Shown here: piece after piece, positions 6,794-14,188 of the stretch | Layout of the letters: every line of letters begins with the position of its first letter | Numbering within the stretch: the first letter of the stretch is position 1 | Assembly: GCA_013331015.1 (NCBI GenBank) | Contig: DUHF01000180.1 | Span: 1 to 16,179 of the forward strand | Reading direction: 5' to 3' | Length of the DNA stretch: 16,179 nucleotides | Source: Methanoregula sp. | Lineage (GTDB): Archaea; Halobacteriota; Methanomicrobia; Methanomicrobiales; Methanospirillaceae | Notes under the pieces: generated by a model | Told to the model about the DNA's origin: nothing | The model's input: the letters and a program-made list of their open reading frames with translations, nothing else | Databases searched by the model: none | Made by a program: the position numbers and the translations under genes

Positions 6794-8029
6794 TTAAGCT
6801 AGCGTCCCGGTGACTTTTCCCAGATACCCCATGATGGTCGGTCCGATGAACCCCCCGAGGTTTCCTATGGAGTTGATGAGCGCGATCGCCACGGCAGCAG
6901 CCGTTCCGGTGAAGACCGCGGCCGGCTGCGTCCAGAACGGCCCGAAACTGCAGTAGATCCCGACCGTTGCCACCACAAGCAGGCAGAAGGCAATGACAGG
7001 CTCAAAGATGATACCGGCCCCGACCAGTGCGATTCCCCCGATGAGCGGGGGGAGTGCGGTATGCCACCGGCGCTCGCCCGTCCGGTCTGAGTGGCGGCCC
7101 CACGCGATCATCCCGATGAGGGCAGCGATGAACGGGATCATCATCAACAGACCTATCGCAAAGTTCGATGAAGAGGGGCTGAGCGCTTTGATTATCTGCG
7201 GCATCCAGAACCCGGTGCCATAGAGGGCGATGACCAGCATGCAGTAGACAAGGGCAAGGTACCAGACCTGCCGGTCGGAGATTACCTGCCGCAACTGCAT
7301 CCCTGCCCCGTTCAACCGGCGTGCCGCCGCCTCCGTTTCCAGTTCCCGCACAAGCCATCGCCGCTCATCGTCCGAGAGCCAGCGGGCATCTGCCGGCCGG
7401 TCTGTCAGGCAGAACCACGTGACAATGCCAAGGATAACCGCCGGGATCCCCTCGAGGATGAAGAGCCAGCGCCAGCCGGCAATACCGAACCATGCGATGT
7501 TATCGAGGATCCAGGTCGAGACCGGCGCCCCGATGATATTTGAGACCGCAAGCGCTGCCATGAAGAGGGCGACTGCCTGTGCCAGATCCTTTTGCCGGAA
7601 CCAGCCGGTCAGGTACAGGATCAGGCCCGGGAAGAACCCGGCCTCTGCAACCCCGAGGATGAACCGGAGCACTGCCAGATCGAAGGCGCCTGACACTGCG
7701 CCGGTTGCGATGACCACAATGCCCCAGCTCACCATTATCCGGGCGATCCAGATCCGGGCTCCCACCCGTTCGAGGATGATGTTGCTTGGGACCTCAAAGA
7801 TGAGGTAGCCGATGAAGAAGATGCCCGAGAGGAACCCGAAGAGTTCCATGGAGATCCCCAGATCGCTGTTCATCCCGAGCGCAGCATAGCCGAAGTTGAC
7901 CCGGTCAAGATAGGCAATGACGTAGAGGAGGAAGAGGAATGGAATTAGGCGTACGGTGACCTTTCGCATTGCCTGGTCTCCGGTTGCGGCATCCTCGCTC
8001 TGCACAACCCGGATTATTATTTCCTGCAC
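6794..8029 (-). CDS. MFS transporter, anion:cation symporter (ACS) family, truncated by an in-frame TAA
   Basis: The 411-residue product is a major facilitator of the ACS group, which imports organic anions such as hexuronates, tartrate or phthalate. Family signatures are LIPFLFLLYVIAYLDRVN (28-45), FFIGYLIFEVPSN (71-83), GARIWIARIM (90-99) and a second-half SDRTGERRW loop. Eleven membrane helices can be traced; the twelfth lies after a TAA at 6794-6796, and coding sense continues to 6692. So this is a recent nonsense allele or a sequencing error. The frame opens with GTG 8029; the first ATG is at 7969, with GGAG upstream. I keep the longer form because family members carry about 20 residues before the KVTVRLIPF region. 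No substrate-pathway genes adjoin it. Confidence 0.8.
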   Translation of the reverse strand: MQEIIIRVVQSEDAATGDQAMRKVTVRLIPFLFLLYVIAYLDRVNFGYAALGMNSDLGISMELFGFLSGIFFIGYLIFEVPSNIILERVGARIWIARIMVSWGIVVIATGAVSGAFDLAVLRFILGVAEAGFFPGLILYLTGWFRQKDLAQAVALFMAALAVSNIIGAPVSTWILDNIAWFGIAGWRWLFILEGIPAVILGIVTWFCLTDRPADARWLSDDERRWLVRELETEAAARRLNGAGMQLRQVISDRQVWYLALVYCMLVIALYGTGFWMPQIIKALSPSSSNFAIGLLMMIPFIAALIGMIAWGRHSDRTGERRWHTALPPLIGGIALVGAGIIFEPVIAFCLLVVATVGIYCSFGPFWTQPAAVFTGTAAAVAIALINSIGNLGGFIGPTIMGYLGKVTGTLA

Positions 8030-8103
8030 AAGTTATGTGTACCGGTTTTGTGTGCGAAAATGACTTTGTCGTCCCCCGTGCCTGTACAAAAAATGTCACG
8101 GAT

Positions 8104-8113
8104 CCTTTATTAT
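8104..8113 (+). promoter_or_regulatory. TATA box of the HSL-type hydrolase
   Basis: CCTTTATTAT is centred about 28 nt before ATG 8138. The spacing predicts a leaderless mRNA and supports this start over the in-frame ATG at 8048. Confidence 0.55.
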
Positions 8114-8137
8114 CTCCCGTCACCCACACCACTCATA

Positions 8138-9043
8138 ATGATCCATAATGCTCCGGACGATCTCCTCACCCTCTTGAAAGAGAACGCCCCGGGTAGTACC
8201 CTGCCCGTCCCGGCACTCCGGCAGGGTTTTTCGGATCTGTACAAGGAGATGCAGCAGGAATCCCTCTCTGCCTGCGATTACCATGTCGAGAAGGTGCCCC
8301 TGCGTGACGGGGCCGTGGGGTACTGGATCACCCTGCCGGAGGTCATGGCCGACCGGGTAATCCTCTTCTTCCATGGCGGGGGGTTCACCCTTGGTTCAAC
8401 CGGGGACCACATGGGACTCTGCGTCCGGCTGGCCCGGGCATCGCGGGCCAGAGTCTTCTCGGTGGATTATCGCCTCGCACCCGAACATACCTTCCCGGCG
8501 CCGGTGAACGATGCAGTGACTGCGTGGAAATATCTCCTCTCGAAAGGCTTCCAGCCACATCACCTCCTCCCGGTCGGGATCTCGGCAGGGGGCAATCTTG
8601 TCCTCGGCCTGCTCCTTTCGCTCCTGGACGAGCGGGCGCCCCTTCCCGCGGCGGGGATCCTGATGTCGCCGGCCGTTGACCTCCTCTTCCCCGGCGAATC
8701 GGTTGCGAAGAATGCCGGCCGGGACTGGATCACGGCTGAACGTCTCCAGGCCATACGGCGGATCTATCTTGGCGGTCGCGACCCGAACCATCCCCTCGCC
8801 TCCCCGACCCATGCCCGCCTTGCCGGTCTCCCCCGGCTCTATATCCAGGTCGGAACCCATGAGCTCCTCCTCTCCGATGTCGGGAAGTTCGTGGACAAGG
8901 CCCGCTGGGCCGGAGTCCCGGTACAGGTTGAGCTCTGGGAGGGGATGTTCCATTGCTGGCAGATCTTTGCTGATGAAGTCCCTGAGGGGGAGGAAGCAAT
9001 CGATCATGCCGGTAGATTTGCACAGAGCGTGCTGTCCCGGTAA
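8138..9043 (+). CDS. Alpha/beta hydrolase fold-3 (hormone-sensitive lipase group) esterase
   Basis: The 301-residue cytosolic esterase has the HSL-family oxyanion motif HGGG at 79-82 and DYRLAPEH at 110-117. The nucleophile elbow GISAG gives Ser149. The acid position reads VGTHELLLSD with Glu242, as in members that use Glu rather than Asp. The base is His272 in EGMFHCW. It should cleave short acyl esters; the physiological substrate is unknown. The frame is open to 8048, but the first 30 residues look unlike the family and a TATA box sits inside that stretch. It is divergent from the ACS transporter; a functional link is possible but not shown. Confidence 0.87.
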   Translation: MIHNAPDDLLTLLKENAPGSTLPVPALRQGFSDLYKEMQQESLSACDYHVEKVPLRDGAVGYWITLPEVMADRVILFFHGGGFTLGSTGDHMGLCVRLARASRARVFSVDYRLAPEHTFPAPVNDAVTAWKYLLSKGFQPHHLLPVGISAGGNLVLGLLLSLLDERAPLPAAGILMSPAVDLLFPGESVAKNAGRDWITAERLQAIRRIYLGGRDPNHPLASPTHARLAGLPRLYIQVGTHELLLSDVGKFVDKARWAGVPVQVELWEGMFHCWQIFADEVPEGEEAIDHAGRFAQSVLSR

Positions 9044-9090
9044 GTCCCGCGGGTCCCGGCCCGCATAATGCCCTCATCGACCAACACCTC

Positions 9091-9100
9091 TTTTTACGTT
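9091..9100 (+). promoter_or_regulatory. Possible TATA element of the secreted PGF-type gene
   Basis: TTTTTACGTT predicts a start near 9121, giving a leader of about 10 nt before ATG 9131. Weak. Confidence 0.35.
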
Positions 9101-9130
9101 CCGGGCCAACCACCTCACTTAGAAGAATTT

Positions 9131-9754
9131 ATGATCCGCATCCACCCCATTCCCATAATCGCCCTCATTGCACTCCTGGCACTTGCCCCGGGTGTTTCGG
9201 GAACCCTTGTCCTTTCTGACGTCGCGTTCAATCCGGATGCCCCGCTCGTTGCCGGCTCGCAGCAGCAGGTTATCGCCCAGTATGCAGTCATTCCCTCGGG
9301 GTCAACCACCTTTGCCCGGGGTCACGAGCTCCAGATGCAGACCGGCCTTGCCGGTGCGAAATGGTCGATCCAGGTCACTTTGGATGGCAGGAATGCGGCA
9401 TACCAGACTGCAGCGGGTAACGCCGCGTTCGTGAATGGCGAGCTCCTCTCGTACTCCACCAACCACGATGTCGGCATGATCGTGACCCTCGATGGCCTCG
9501 TACCGCAGGATGCGACAAACCCGCTGATGGTCCTGCAGATCGATGAGATCGATAATGGCGGAAATATTGTCCCGGGGAGCACCCTCACCATCAGCCAGCC
9601 GGTGGCAGGTCCTGCACCGGTCCCGACACCCGTTCCCACCCTCACGCCCCCGGTCGTTCCCCCGACAACTGCTCCGCGGGGGCCCGGGTTCTTTTGGGCA
9701 GTTGCCCTTGCAGCCTGCTGCGCTGCTGCCGTGGCTTTCGGTTGTCGCGGATAA
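9131..9754 (+). CDS. Secreted protein with PGF-CTERM-like C-terminal anchor
   Basis: The 207-residue protein has a signal peptide (about 1-24, cleavage probably after GVSG) and a beta-rich domain (25-158) of unknown family. A Pro/Thr/Val linker (159-183) is followed by GPGF at 184-187, about 17 hydrophobic residues and a terminal CRG. The PGF, hydrophobic and basic order is that of PGF-CTERM signals, which archaeosortase A cleaves so the protein can be lipid-anchored to the S-layer region. The basic tail is short and the helix contains a double Cys, so the match is not perfect. ATG 9131 begins the signal peptide; the frame is open to 9068 without such features. Confidence 0.78.
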   Translation: MIRIHPIPIIALIALLALAPGVSGTLVLSDVAFNPDAPLVAGSQQQVIAQYAVIPSGSTTFARGHELQMQTGLAGAKWSIQVTLDGRNAAYQTAAGNAAFVNGELLSYSTNHDVGMIVTLDGLVPQDATNPLMVLQIDEIDNGGNIVPGSTLTISQPVAGPAPVPTPVPTLTPPVVPPTTAPRGPGFFWAVALAACCAAAVAFGCRG

Positions 9755-9800
9755 TCCCGCCTCCGGACAATTCCCCGCCCGGTTTGTCCGGCCTGCAATC

Positions 9801-9810
9801 ATTTTTACCT
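9801..9810 (+). promoter_or_regulatory. TATA box of the two-helix membrane protein
   Basis: ATTTTTACCT is centred 27 nt before ATG 9832, predicting a leaderless mRNA. Confidence 0.45.
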
Positions 9811-9831
9811 TGCAGGCACCACGGTACTATC

Positions 9832-10035
9832 ATGAGCAGAATGCGGGATTCCCTTGAAGGAAATGGTGAGAAGAAATGGTGGTACCAGATTGCCGTGATG
9901 GTCATGATCTGTGTCTTCTTTGTCGGTATTGACGTGTACCACAACCATGCGATCACGTGGTCGGTCTGGCCGGTAGCAGCCGTCCTCTTCTTTGGCGTGG
10001 GCTTTTCCCTCCTCAACAGGTTTGGCAGGGAATAA
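9832..10035 (+). CDS. Small two-helix membrane protein (2TM-like)
   Basis: The 67-residue protein has a charged head (MSRMRDSLEGNGEKK), helix 1 at about 17-35, a short loop VYHNHAITW and helix 2 at about 44-62. This resembles the 2TM domain found alone or in front of histidine kinases; function unknown. The aromatic-rich start (KKWWYQI) fits a membrane interface. ATG 9832 is favoured over an upstream open frame (to 9694, overlapping the previous gene) by the TATA element 27 nt before it. Confidence 0.65.
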   Translation: MSRMRDSLEGNGEKKWWYQIAVMVMICVFFVGIDVYHNHAITWSVWPVAAVLFFGVGFSLLNRFGRE

Positions 10036-10060
10036 TCACCCCCCGGTTTTCCCCGATCCA

Positions 10061-10070
10061 TACTTATACA
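10061..10070 (+). promoter_or_regulatory. TATA box of the acidic conserved-type protein
   Basis: TACTTATACA is centred about 29 nt before ATG 10095, again a leaderless layout. Confidence 0.5.
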
Positions 10071-10094
10071 AAAACCCCCGTCCAACCTTTTTTC

Positions 10095-10535
10095 ATGGTC
10101 AGTACGGCAGCCCCAAAGAACCTTTTGGGCGCAACTCCTGAAGAGAAACTGGGATCCCTGGGTATCACCCCCGGTGCAATGCTTGATGTCCGCCGGCTCG
10201 GCGCCCTTGCCAATACCTACGCAGTCGAGGTCGTGCTCTTTTTTGAAGAAGACCTTGCCCGCACGCGGACACTTGATTCTGTCCGCGAGGAATATGGCCA
10301 CGTCCCTGAGTTCGAGCGCCCCTATATCGAGGTGAACCGGTTCCTGGCGTTCACCCGCGAGAACGACCCCTCGTTTGAGGCAACCATGGATGCCTTCCCG
10401 CTCAATATCGAGATTGTGACCGTGGGTGAGCACCCTGCCGGCAGTGATGGCAAACCCGCTCTCTTCGTGACCGGACTGATGCCGTTCCTCGATGAACTGG
10501 ACGTGGATGCACCCCTGCCTGAACCAAACGCATAA
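10095..10535 (+). CDS. Uncharacterised acidic cytosolic protein
   Basis: I do not recognise a family. The 146-residue protein has no signal peptide, membrane helix or cysteine. It is acidic and looks globular, with alternating strands and helices: YAVEVVLFFEEDL at 42-54, YIEVNRFLAFTREN at 77-90, LNIEIVTVGEH at 103-113 and ALFVTGLMPFLDEL at 122-135. The opening includes a short segment PKNLLGATPEEKLGSLGITP. ATG 10095 is chosen for its TATA spacing; the frame is open to 9957 but overlaps the previous gene. A T6 tract at 10545-10550 follows the stop. Confidence 0.7.
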   Translation: MVSTAAPKNLLGATPEEKLGSLGITPGAMLDVRRLGALANTYAVEVVLFFEEDLARTRTLDSVREEYGHVPEFERPYIEVNRFLAFTRENDPSFEATMDAFPLNIEIVTVGEHPAGSDGKPALFVTGLMPFLDELDVDAPLPEPNA

Positions 10536-10544
10536 GCATCCTCA

Positions 10545-10562
10545 TTTTTTGTAAATATCTTT
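10545..10562 (+). promoter_or_regulatory. T6 tract followed by TATA box of the 495-residue cysteine-rich gene
   Basis: TTTTTT at 10545-10550 can end the preceding transcript. AAATATCTTT at 10553-10562 is TATA-like and predicts a start near 10584. The leader of about 30 nt carries GGGGGAT just before ATG 10616. Confidence 0.45.
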
Positions 10563-10615
10563 AAGTAAGCTCCGGCAAAAGGGCAGATATCGGGATTATT
10601 CCCGGGGGATATCCT

Positions 10616-12103
10616 ATGCAACAACAAACCACAAGTGGAAACGGTCGATGGATCCTCATCATCGTTGTTCTTGTCATGCTGGCATGCATTGCCGGTGCAG
10701 GAGCCGCCGACTGCGCTTCCGGCTGCACGTGTCTGTCACCTGCAGATGCCGGTACCAGGGGACTTACCTATTGCGGGGGAACGGTGACAGCCTGCTCTGA
10801 CAATGCCCGGGCCGCAATGTACTGTTACGGGAGCGGGATTGCGCTGGTCACCCCGCGGATAACACTTGTACCCCTGCCGGTAACCACAACCGCGGTACCT
10901 GCCTGCCCGGCCGGTTGTGAATGCCTGACCGATGCTGTGGCCACCAACAGGTATGGCAGTTATACGCGGTGCTCCGCCAACATCTGCGGGTACGAGCCGG
11001 TGCTGACCCATGTGGCCGATCCGATCCCGAAGTACTGCGTGAAAAAGCCGGATGCGGGTACCTGCCCCGGCGACTGTGAGTGCATGATGGAGTCGGCAGC
11101 AGCGGATAAGTTCGGAAGTTACGAGCAATGCAATTCGAACCCCTGCTATTCAGTAGTCACCGGTTCAGCAACGGTGAACGCCTACTGTTTCCGGCAGGCT
11201 GCAGTGTTGCCGGTTGCAGCGCTCTGCCCGTCCGGGTGTGCCTGCCTTCTTGAGGAGGTTGCCAGCGGGCAGCGGCTGGATCGATGTGATCCCAATGCAG
11301 CGCCCTGCGCCTATAAGCCCCAATCTCCTGTTGCCAACATCCCCGGTTCAGAAAAGCCCCTCTACTGTTACCGGATGCCGGAAATACCTACTCTGACGCC
11401 AACTGCAACCCCGGTTCCGGTCTGCCCCGATGGCTGTTCCTGTATGAGTGAAGCGACCGCAAAGGACCGGTTTGAAACCTACAGCCGGTGTTCAGAGACG
11501 GTCTGCGGGACCGAGGGAGCATCATCCCTGACGCACATGATTCCGCAGTATTGCTTCCGCCAGGGCACAGCTGTGACCACGACAACCGTCCCCCCCGCTG
11601 GCTCCTGCACGTATGATCTGCAGAAGAATGCCTGTTCCGGCTCGTGTCAGGCAACCGGCGAGATCTGTCGTGTAAATACCCTTATCCGGGATACGAGCGG
11701 TGCCATCATAGCGGGAGAATGTCACTGCAAAGCCGGTGGCGAGGAACCTGCCCCTTCGGATCCGTGCGCCTGCGATCCAACATGGGGTGGATGTACTGGG
11801 ACCTGTGCAGAGGGCCAGACCTGCTGGATGACGGATACGACTGCCGATGCTTCCGGTAAACTCAGTTGCACGACCTGTGCATGCACGCAGATCTGTACTC
11901 TCGGGGCCGATAATACCTGTAGTGGGGCATGCCCTGCCGGCGGCACCTGTACGGCAACCGTAATTACCGGTGACGATGGTACAGAGAACGCCGGGTGCAG
12001 TTGCGGTCTTTCATCGACAGCGGTTGCACCGAAACCAGAGGATGATGGCGGGGTAATTGGTTCTATTGGTAATTTCTTCAGATCGCTCTTTGGATGGAAG
12101 TAA
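10616..12103 (+). CDS. Exported protein of tandem cysteine-rich modules (5 + 3)
   Basis: Not a family I can name. The 495-residue protein has a hydrophobic signal or anchor at about 12-30. Five type-A modules follow (33-70, 97-141, 150-191, 204-251, 270-313). Each opens with CxxxCxC (CPAGCECL, CPGDCECM, CPDGCSCM), then usually a Y/F-containing segment with RC or QC, a further Cys, and a closing YC. Thr/Pro linkers sit at 80-94 and 257-268. Three type-B modules (331-371, 384-422, 427-463) share C-S/T-G-x-C followed by a G-x2-C step and end in CxC. The tail is acidic, then IGNFFRSLFGWK, an amphipathic end. There is no S-layer anchor or cohesin signature. ATG 10616 has GGGGGAT upstream. A disulfide- or metal-stabilised surface role is inferred only. 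Confidence 0.82.
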   Translation: MQQQTTSGNGRWILIIVVLVMLACIAGAGAADCASGCTCLSPADAGTRGLTYCGGTVTACSDNARAAMYCYGSGIALVTPRITLVPLPVTTTAVPACPAGCECLTDAVATNRYGSYTRCSANICGYEPVLTHVADPIPKYCVKKPDAGTCPGDCECMMESAAADKFGSYEQCNSNPCYSVVTGSATVNAYCFRQAAVLPVAALCPSGCACLLEEVASGQRLDRCDPNAAPCAYKPQSPVANIPGSEKPLYCYRMPEIPTLTPTATPVPVCPDGCSCMSEATAKDRFETYSRCSETVCGTEGASSLTHMIPQYCFRQGTAVTTTTVPPAGSCTYDLQKNACSGSCQATGEICRVNTLIRDTSGAIIAGECHCKAGGEEPAPSDPCACDPTWGGCTGTCAEGQTCWMTDTTADASGKLSCTTCACTQICTLGADNTCSGACPAGGTCTATVITGDDGTENAGCSCGLSSTAVAPKPEDDGGVIGSIGNFFRSLFGWK

Positions 12104-12190
12104 TTCCGTGATATACAAGGAGAAAACTTTTTTCTGCCCGCTCGGAATGCCCTGTTTCGCTGAGGTTTTTTGCGGGAAAATGGTGGGGTT
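12104..12190 (+). other. Spacer with T tracts and inverted repeat
   Basis: T6 runs occur at 12128-12133 and 12165-12170. CCCGC (12137-12141) pairs with GCGGG (12172-12176) across a loop of about 30 bases. Together they plausibly end the cysteine-rich gene's transcript. No gene is seen. Confidence 0.4.
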
Positions 12191-12200
12191 GTATATAAAT
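12191..12200 (+). promoter_or_regulatory. Strong TATA box of the TylF-type methyltransferase
   Basis: GTATATAAAT is the best TATA match in the window. Its centre is about 30 nt before ATG 12226, so the transcript should start at or just before that codon. Confidence 0.65.
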
Positions 12201-12225
12201 TTCCAGAGAACCTATGGTTTAAGGC

Positions 12226-12969
12226 ATGAGCCTGCTCCAGAAGAAGAACATGATCTATCTATTCGATTCCGTAGTTCCCAGTAAATATATCTCACGGCTG
12301 CGGAAGTTTGCGTTCCTCCACCCGTTCTCCGGGCGCGATCTCGCTACCCGGGGCAGGCTCTCCCACTATGGTTGCGATACCCGCAAGGCGTTTGCAAGGG
12401 ATCTTGCGAAGATCCGCTCCGAGACCGAACTTCTCATCGAAGACATTGAGGCATACCACATCTACATGGCGGTAAAGCGCACGCAGAAGGTGCAAGGCGA
12501 CATCGCCGAGGTTGGCGTATACAAGGGTGGTTCGGCCAAGATCATCTGCTCGGCAAAGGGTGACAAGACTCTCCATCTCTTCGACACGTTCGAGGGCCTG
12601 CCGCAGGTTGATGAGATCGACATGGTCTGGCCGTTCTATGAGGGCAAGTTCGCCGTCTCCTTTGAGGATGTGAAGGAGTACCTCAGGCCGGAGAAGAACG
12701 TTCACATCTACAAGGGCATCTTCCCGGCTACTGCCGGCCCTGTCAGGGACATTATGTTCTCGATGGTGAACCTCGACGTGGACTGCTACGAGAGCACAAA
12801 GCAGGCGCTCGAGTTCTTCTATTCCCGCATGAGCCCGGGCGGTATCATCCTTTCCCACGACTACATCAACACCCCGGGTGTCCGGAAAGCATTCGATGAT
12901 TTCTTTGAAGGAAAACCCGAACCCGTGCTTGAAACCGCAGGATCGCAGTGCCTTGTGGTGAAGGTCTGA
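12226..12969 (+). CDS. TylF/MycF-type SAM-dependent O-methyltransferase
   Basis: The 247-residue cytosolic protein matches the macrocin O-methyltransferase (TylF) family, which methylates sugar hydroxyls in metal-dependent fashion. Seen are the SAM loop DIAEVGVYKGGSA (92-104), FDTFEGLP (119-126), NLDVDCYEST (182-191) with the acidic metal-binding residues, SPGGIILSHDY (203-213) and a C-terminal QCLVVKV strand. In archaea such proteins often sit in surface-glycan clusters, but no glycosyltransferase is visible here, so the acceptor is unknown. ATG 12226 follows a strong TATA box; ATG 12250 is a weaker alternative. A hairpin terminator lies right after the stop. Confidence 0.87.
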   Translation: MSLLQKKNMIYLFDSVVPSKYISRLRKFAFLHPFSGRDLATRGRLSHYGCDTRKAFARDLAKIRSETELLIEDIEAYHIYMAVKRTQKVQGDIAEVGVYKGGSAKIICSAKGDKTLHLFDTFEGLPQVDEIDMVWPFYEGKFAVSFEDVKEYLRPEKNVHIYKGIFPATAGPVRDIMFSMVNLDVDCYESTKQALEFFYSRMSPGGIILSHDYINTPGVRKAFDDFFEGKPEPVLETAGSQCLVVKV

Positions 12970-12970
12970 T

Positions 12971-12994
12971 CCGGGTTCTCCCGCCCTTTTTTTT
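12971..12994 (+). terminator. Hairpin and T8 terminator after the methyltransferase
   Basis: CGGG-TTCT-CCCG (about 12972-12983) forms a perfect 4-bp GC stem, followed by T8 at 12987-12994. It overlaps the end of the converging MFS gene, whose TAA is at 12993-12995. Confidence 0.6.
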
Positions 12995-14114
12995 ATCTCG
13001 TTTTATCGGTACGGTCCCGCCCGAGCAGCTTCCACGGGTACGGAAGGAAGAGCATCATTACCGCTGCACAGAGGAGCGGAATGGCAAGGACGAGCAGCGC
13101 AAGATCAAGCGAGTACATGTCCGCGATGATGCCGTTGATGGCAACCCCAACACCCCCAACCCCGATGGCAAGGCCAAGCATCATTCCCGATGCAAGACCG
13201 ATCTTCCCGGGAAGGAGCTCGTGGCTCATGGCAACCGACACCGAGAAGGTCGACCAGACGCAGAACCCGAAGACGAACATGGCTGCAAGCGAGAGGAGCC
13301 CGTCCGTTACCATGAAGATGAGGAACGGCGGGATGCCGCAGAGGAGGCCGGCGATCATGTACTCCCGCCGACCGTACCGGTCCGAGAGATGTCCCCCCAT
13401 AATCTGCCCCACTACGCCTACGATGAGCATGATGCTCAACAGGAGTCCCGCGGTGACCAGGTCGTACCCCCGTGTCACCAGGTACGTCGGGAAGAAGGTG
13501 ATCGAAACAAAGATGGCCCAGGAACGGAGGACGGTTGCCCCAAGGAGGATGGAGAACGGGCGGTAGTTGACCGGCTCGTCATCCCTGTCTGCAACCTCTC
13601 CTTTTTTCGTATCGGGTTTTGTAAACAGGCTTTGCGGTACCACCCGGTTGATGACCAGTGCCGTGATGCCGGCCGGAATTATCAGGAGCAGAAGACCCTG
13701 GAGCCCAAAGAGGGTGACTACAACCCCGGCAACGACGGGGCCGATCGCATACCCGATGTTGCCCCCGACAACAAAGTACGAGGTCAGCCTCCCCCGGTTC
13801 TGGTCCGTGCAGAGCCGTGACACGATGGAGAGCGCTGACGGGTGGAAGCAGGCATGCCCGAGGGCCGAGAGTGCCGAGCAGAGGACAAGCAGCAGATAAC
13901 TGTTTGCTACCCCCATCAGGCTCACGAAGAGTGCCGAGGTGAAGAGCACTGCCCCCAGCGGGACGATAAGCCCGCGTTTGTCGGAGAGGATCCCAAAGAC
14001 CGGCTGGGCGAACGAAGATACCATGTTGAATGCGGTAACCAGGATGCCTGCCTCAAGGTAGGAGTAACTATGCTGCAGGATCAACAGCGGCAGGATGGCC
14101 GGCAGCACCGGCAT
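12993..14114 (-). CDS. MFS transporter, fosmidomycin-resistance (FSR)-like; start uncertain
   Basis: The 373-residue membrane protein has MFS motif A in both halves (GILSDKRG at 41-48, GGHLSDRYGRR in the second) and a GHACFHPSALS segment typical of FSR-like drug exporters. A charged loop with KKGEVADRDDEP divides the halves. Substrate unknown. From ATG 14114 the first helix is largely missing. The same frame upstream encodes KKTIAGLFFAHLVIDFY, exactly the expected first helix, but no ATG, GTG or TTG precedes it. An ATC at 14177 in the place of an initiator would give IPGTKKTIAGL, 11 bases after the methyltransferase stop. So the true gene likely starts there or the start codon is mutated. It is the last gene of the hpt-dph2 operon. 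Confidence 0.82.
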   Translation of the reverse strand: MPVLPAILPLLILQHSYSYLEAGILVTAFNMVSSFAQPVFGILSDKRGLIVPLGAVLFTSALFVSLMGVANSYLLLVLCSALSALGHACFHPSALSIVSRLCTDQNRGRLTSYFVVGGNIGYAIGPVVAGVVVTLFGLQGLLLLIIPAGITALVINRVVPQSLFTKPDTKKGEVADRDDEPVNYRPFSILLGATVLRSWAIFVSITFFPTYLVTRGYDLVTAGLLLSIMLIVGVVGQIMGGHLSDRYGRREYMIAGLLCGIPPFLIFMVTDGLLSLAAMFVFGFCVWSTFSVSVAMSHELLPGKIGLASGMMLGLAIGVGGVGVAINGIIADMYSLDLALLVLAIPLLCAAVMMLFLPYPWKLLGRDRTDKTR

Positions 14115-14188
14115 GTAGAAGTCTATGACCAGATGCGCGAAAAAAAGGCCTGCAATGGTCTTTTTTGTGCCGGGGATGCCCGCTTCGG

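Noticed and set aside
6794..6796. Readthrough by pyrrolysine at the internal stop of the ACS transporter
   Set aside because: Pyrrolysine is inserted at TAG, and this stop is TAA. The window also offers no evidence for a pyrrolysine system.
9642..10433. Minus-strand frame of 263 codons across three plus-strand genes
   Set aside because: It runs antisense over three plus-strand genes, each with a signal peptide, membrane helices or a promoter; composition is not protein-like.
10616..12103. CRISPR-like or DNA-level repeats in the cysteine-rich gene
   Set aside because: The repetition is at the protein level (cysteine spacing); the DNA units diverge in length and sequence, with no fixed repeat-spacer pattern.
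12948..13820. Long plus-strand frame of 290 codons opposite the FSR-like transporter
   Set aside because: Extremely rich in charged residues with no hydrophobic core, and fully antisense to a clear MFS gene: a GC-driven shadow frame.
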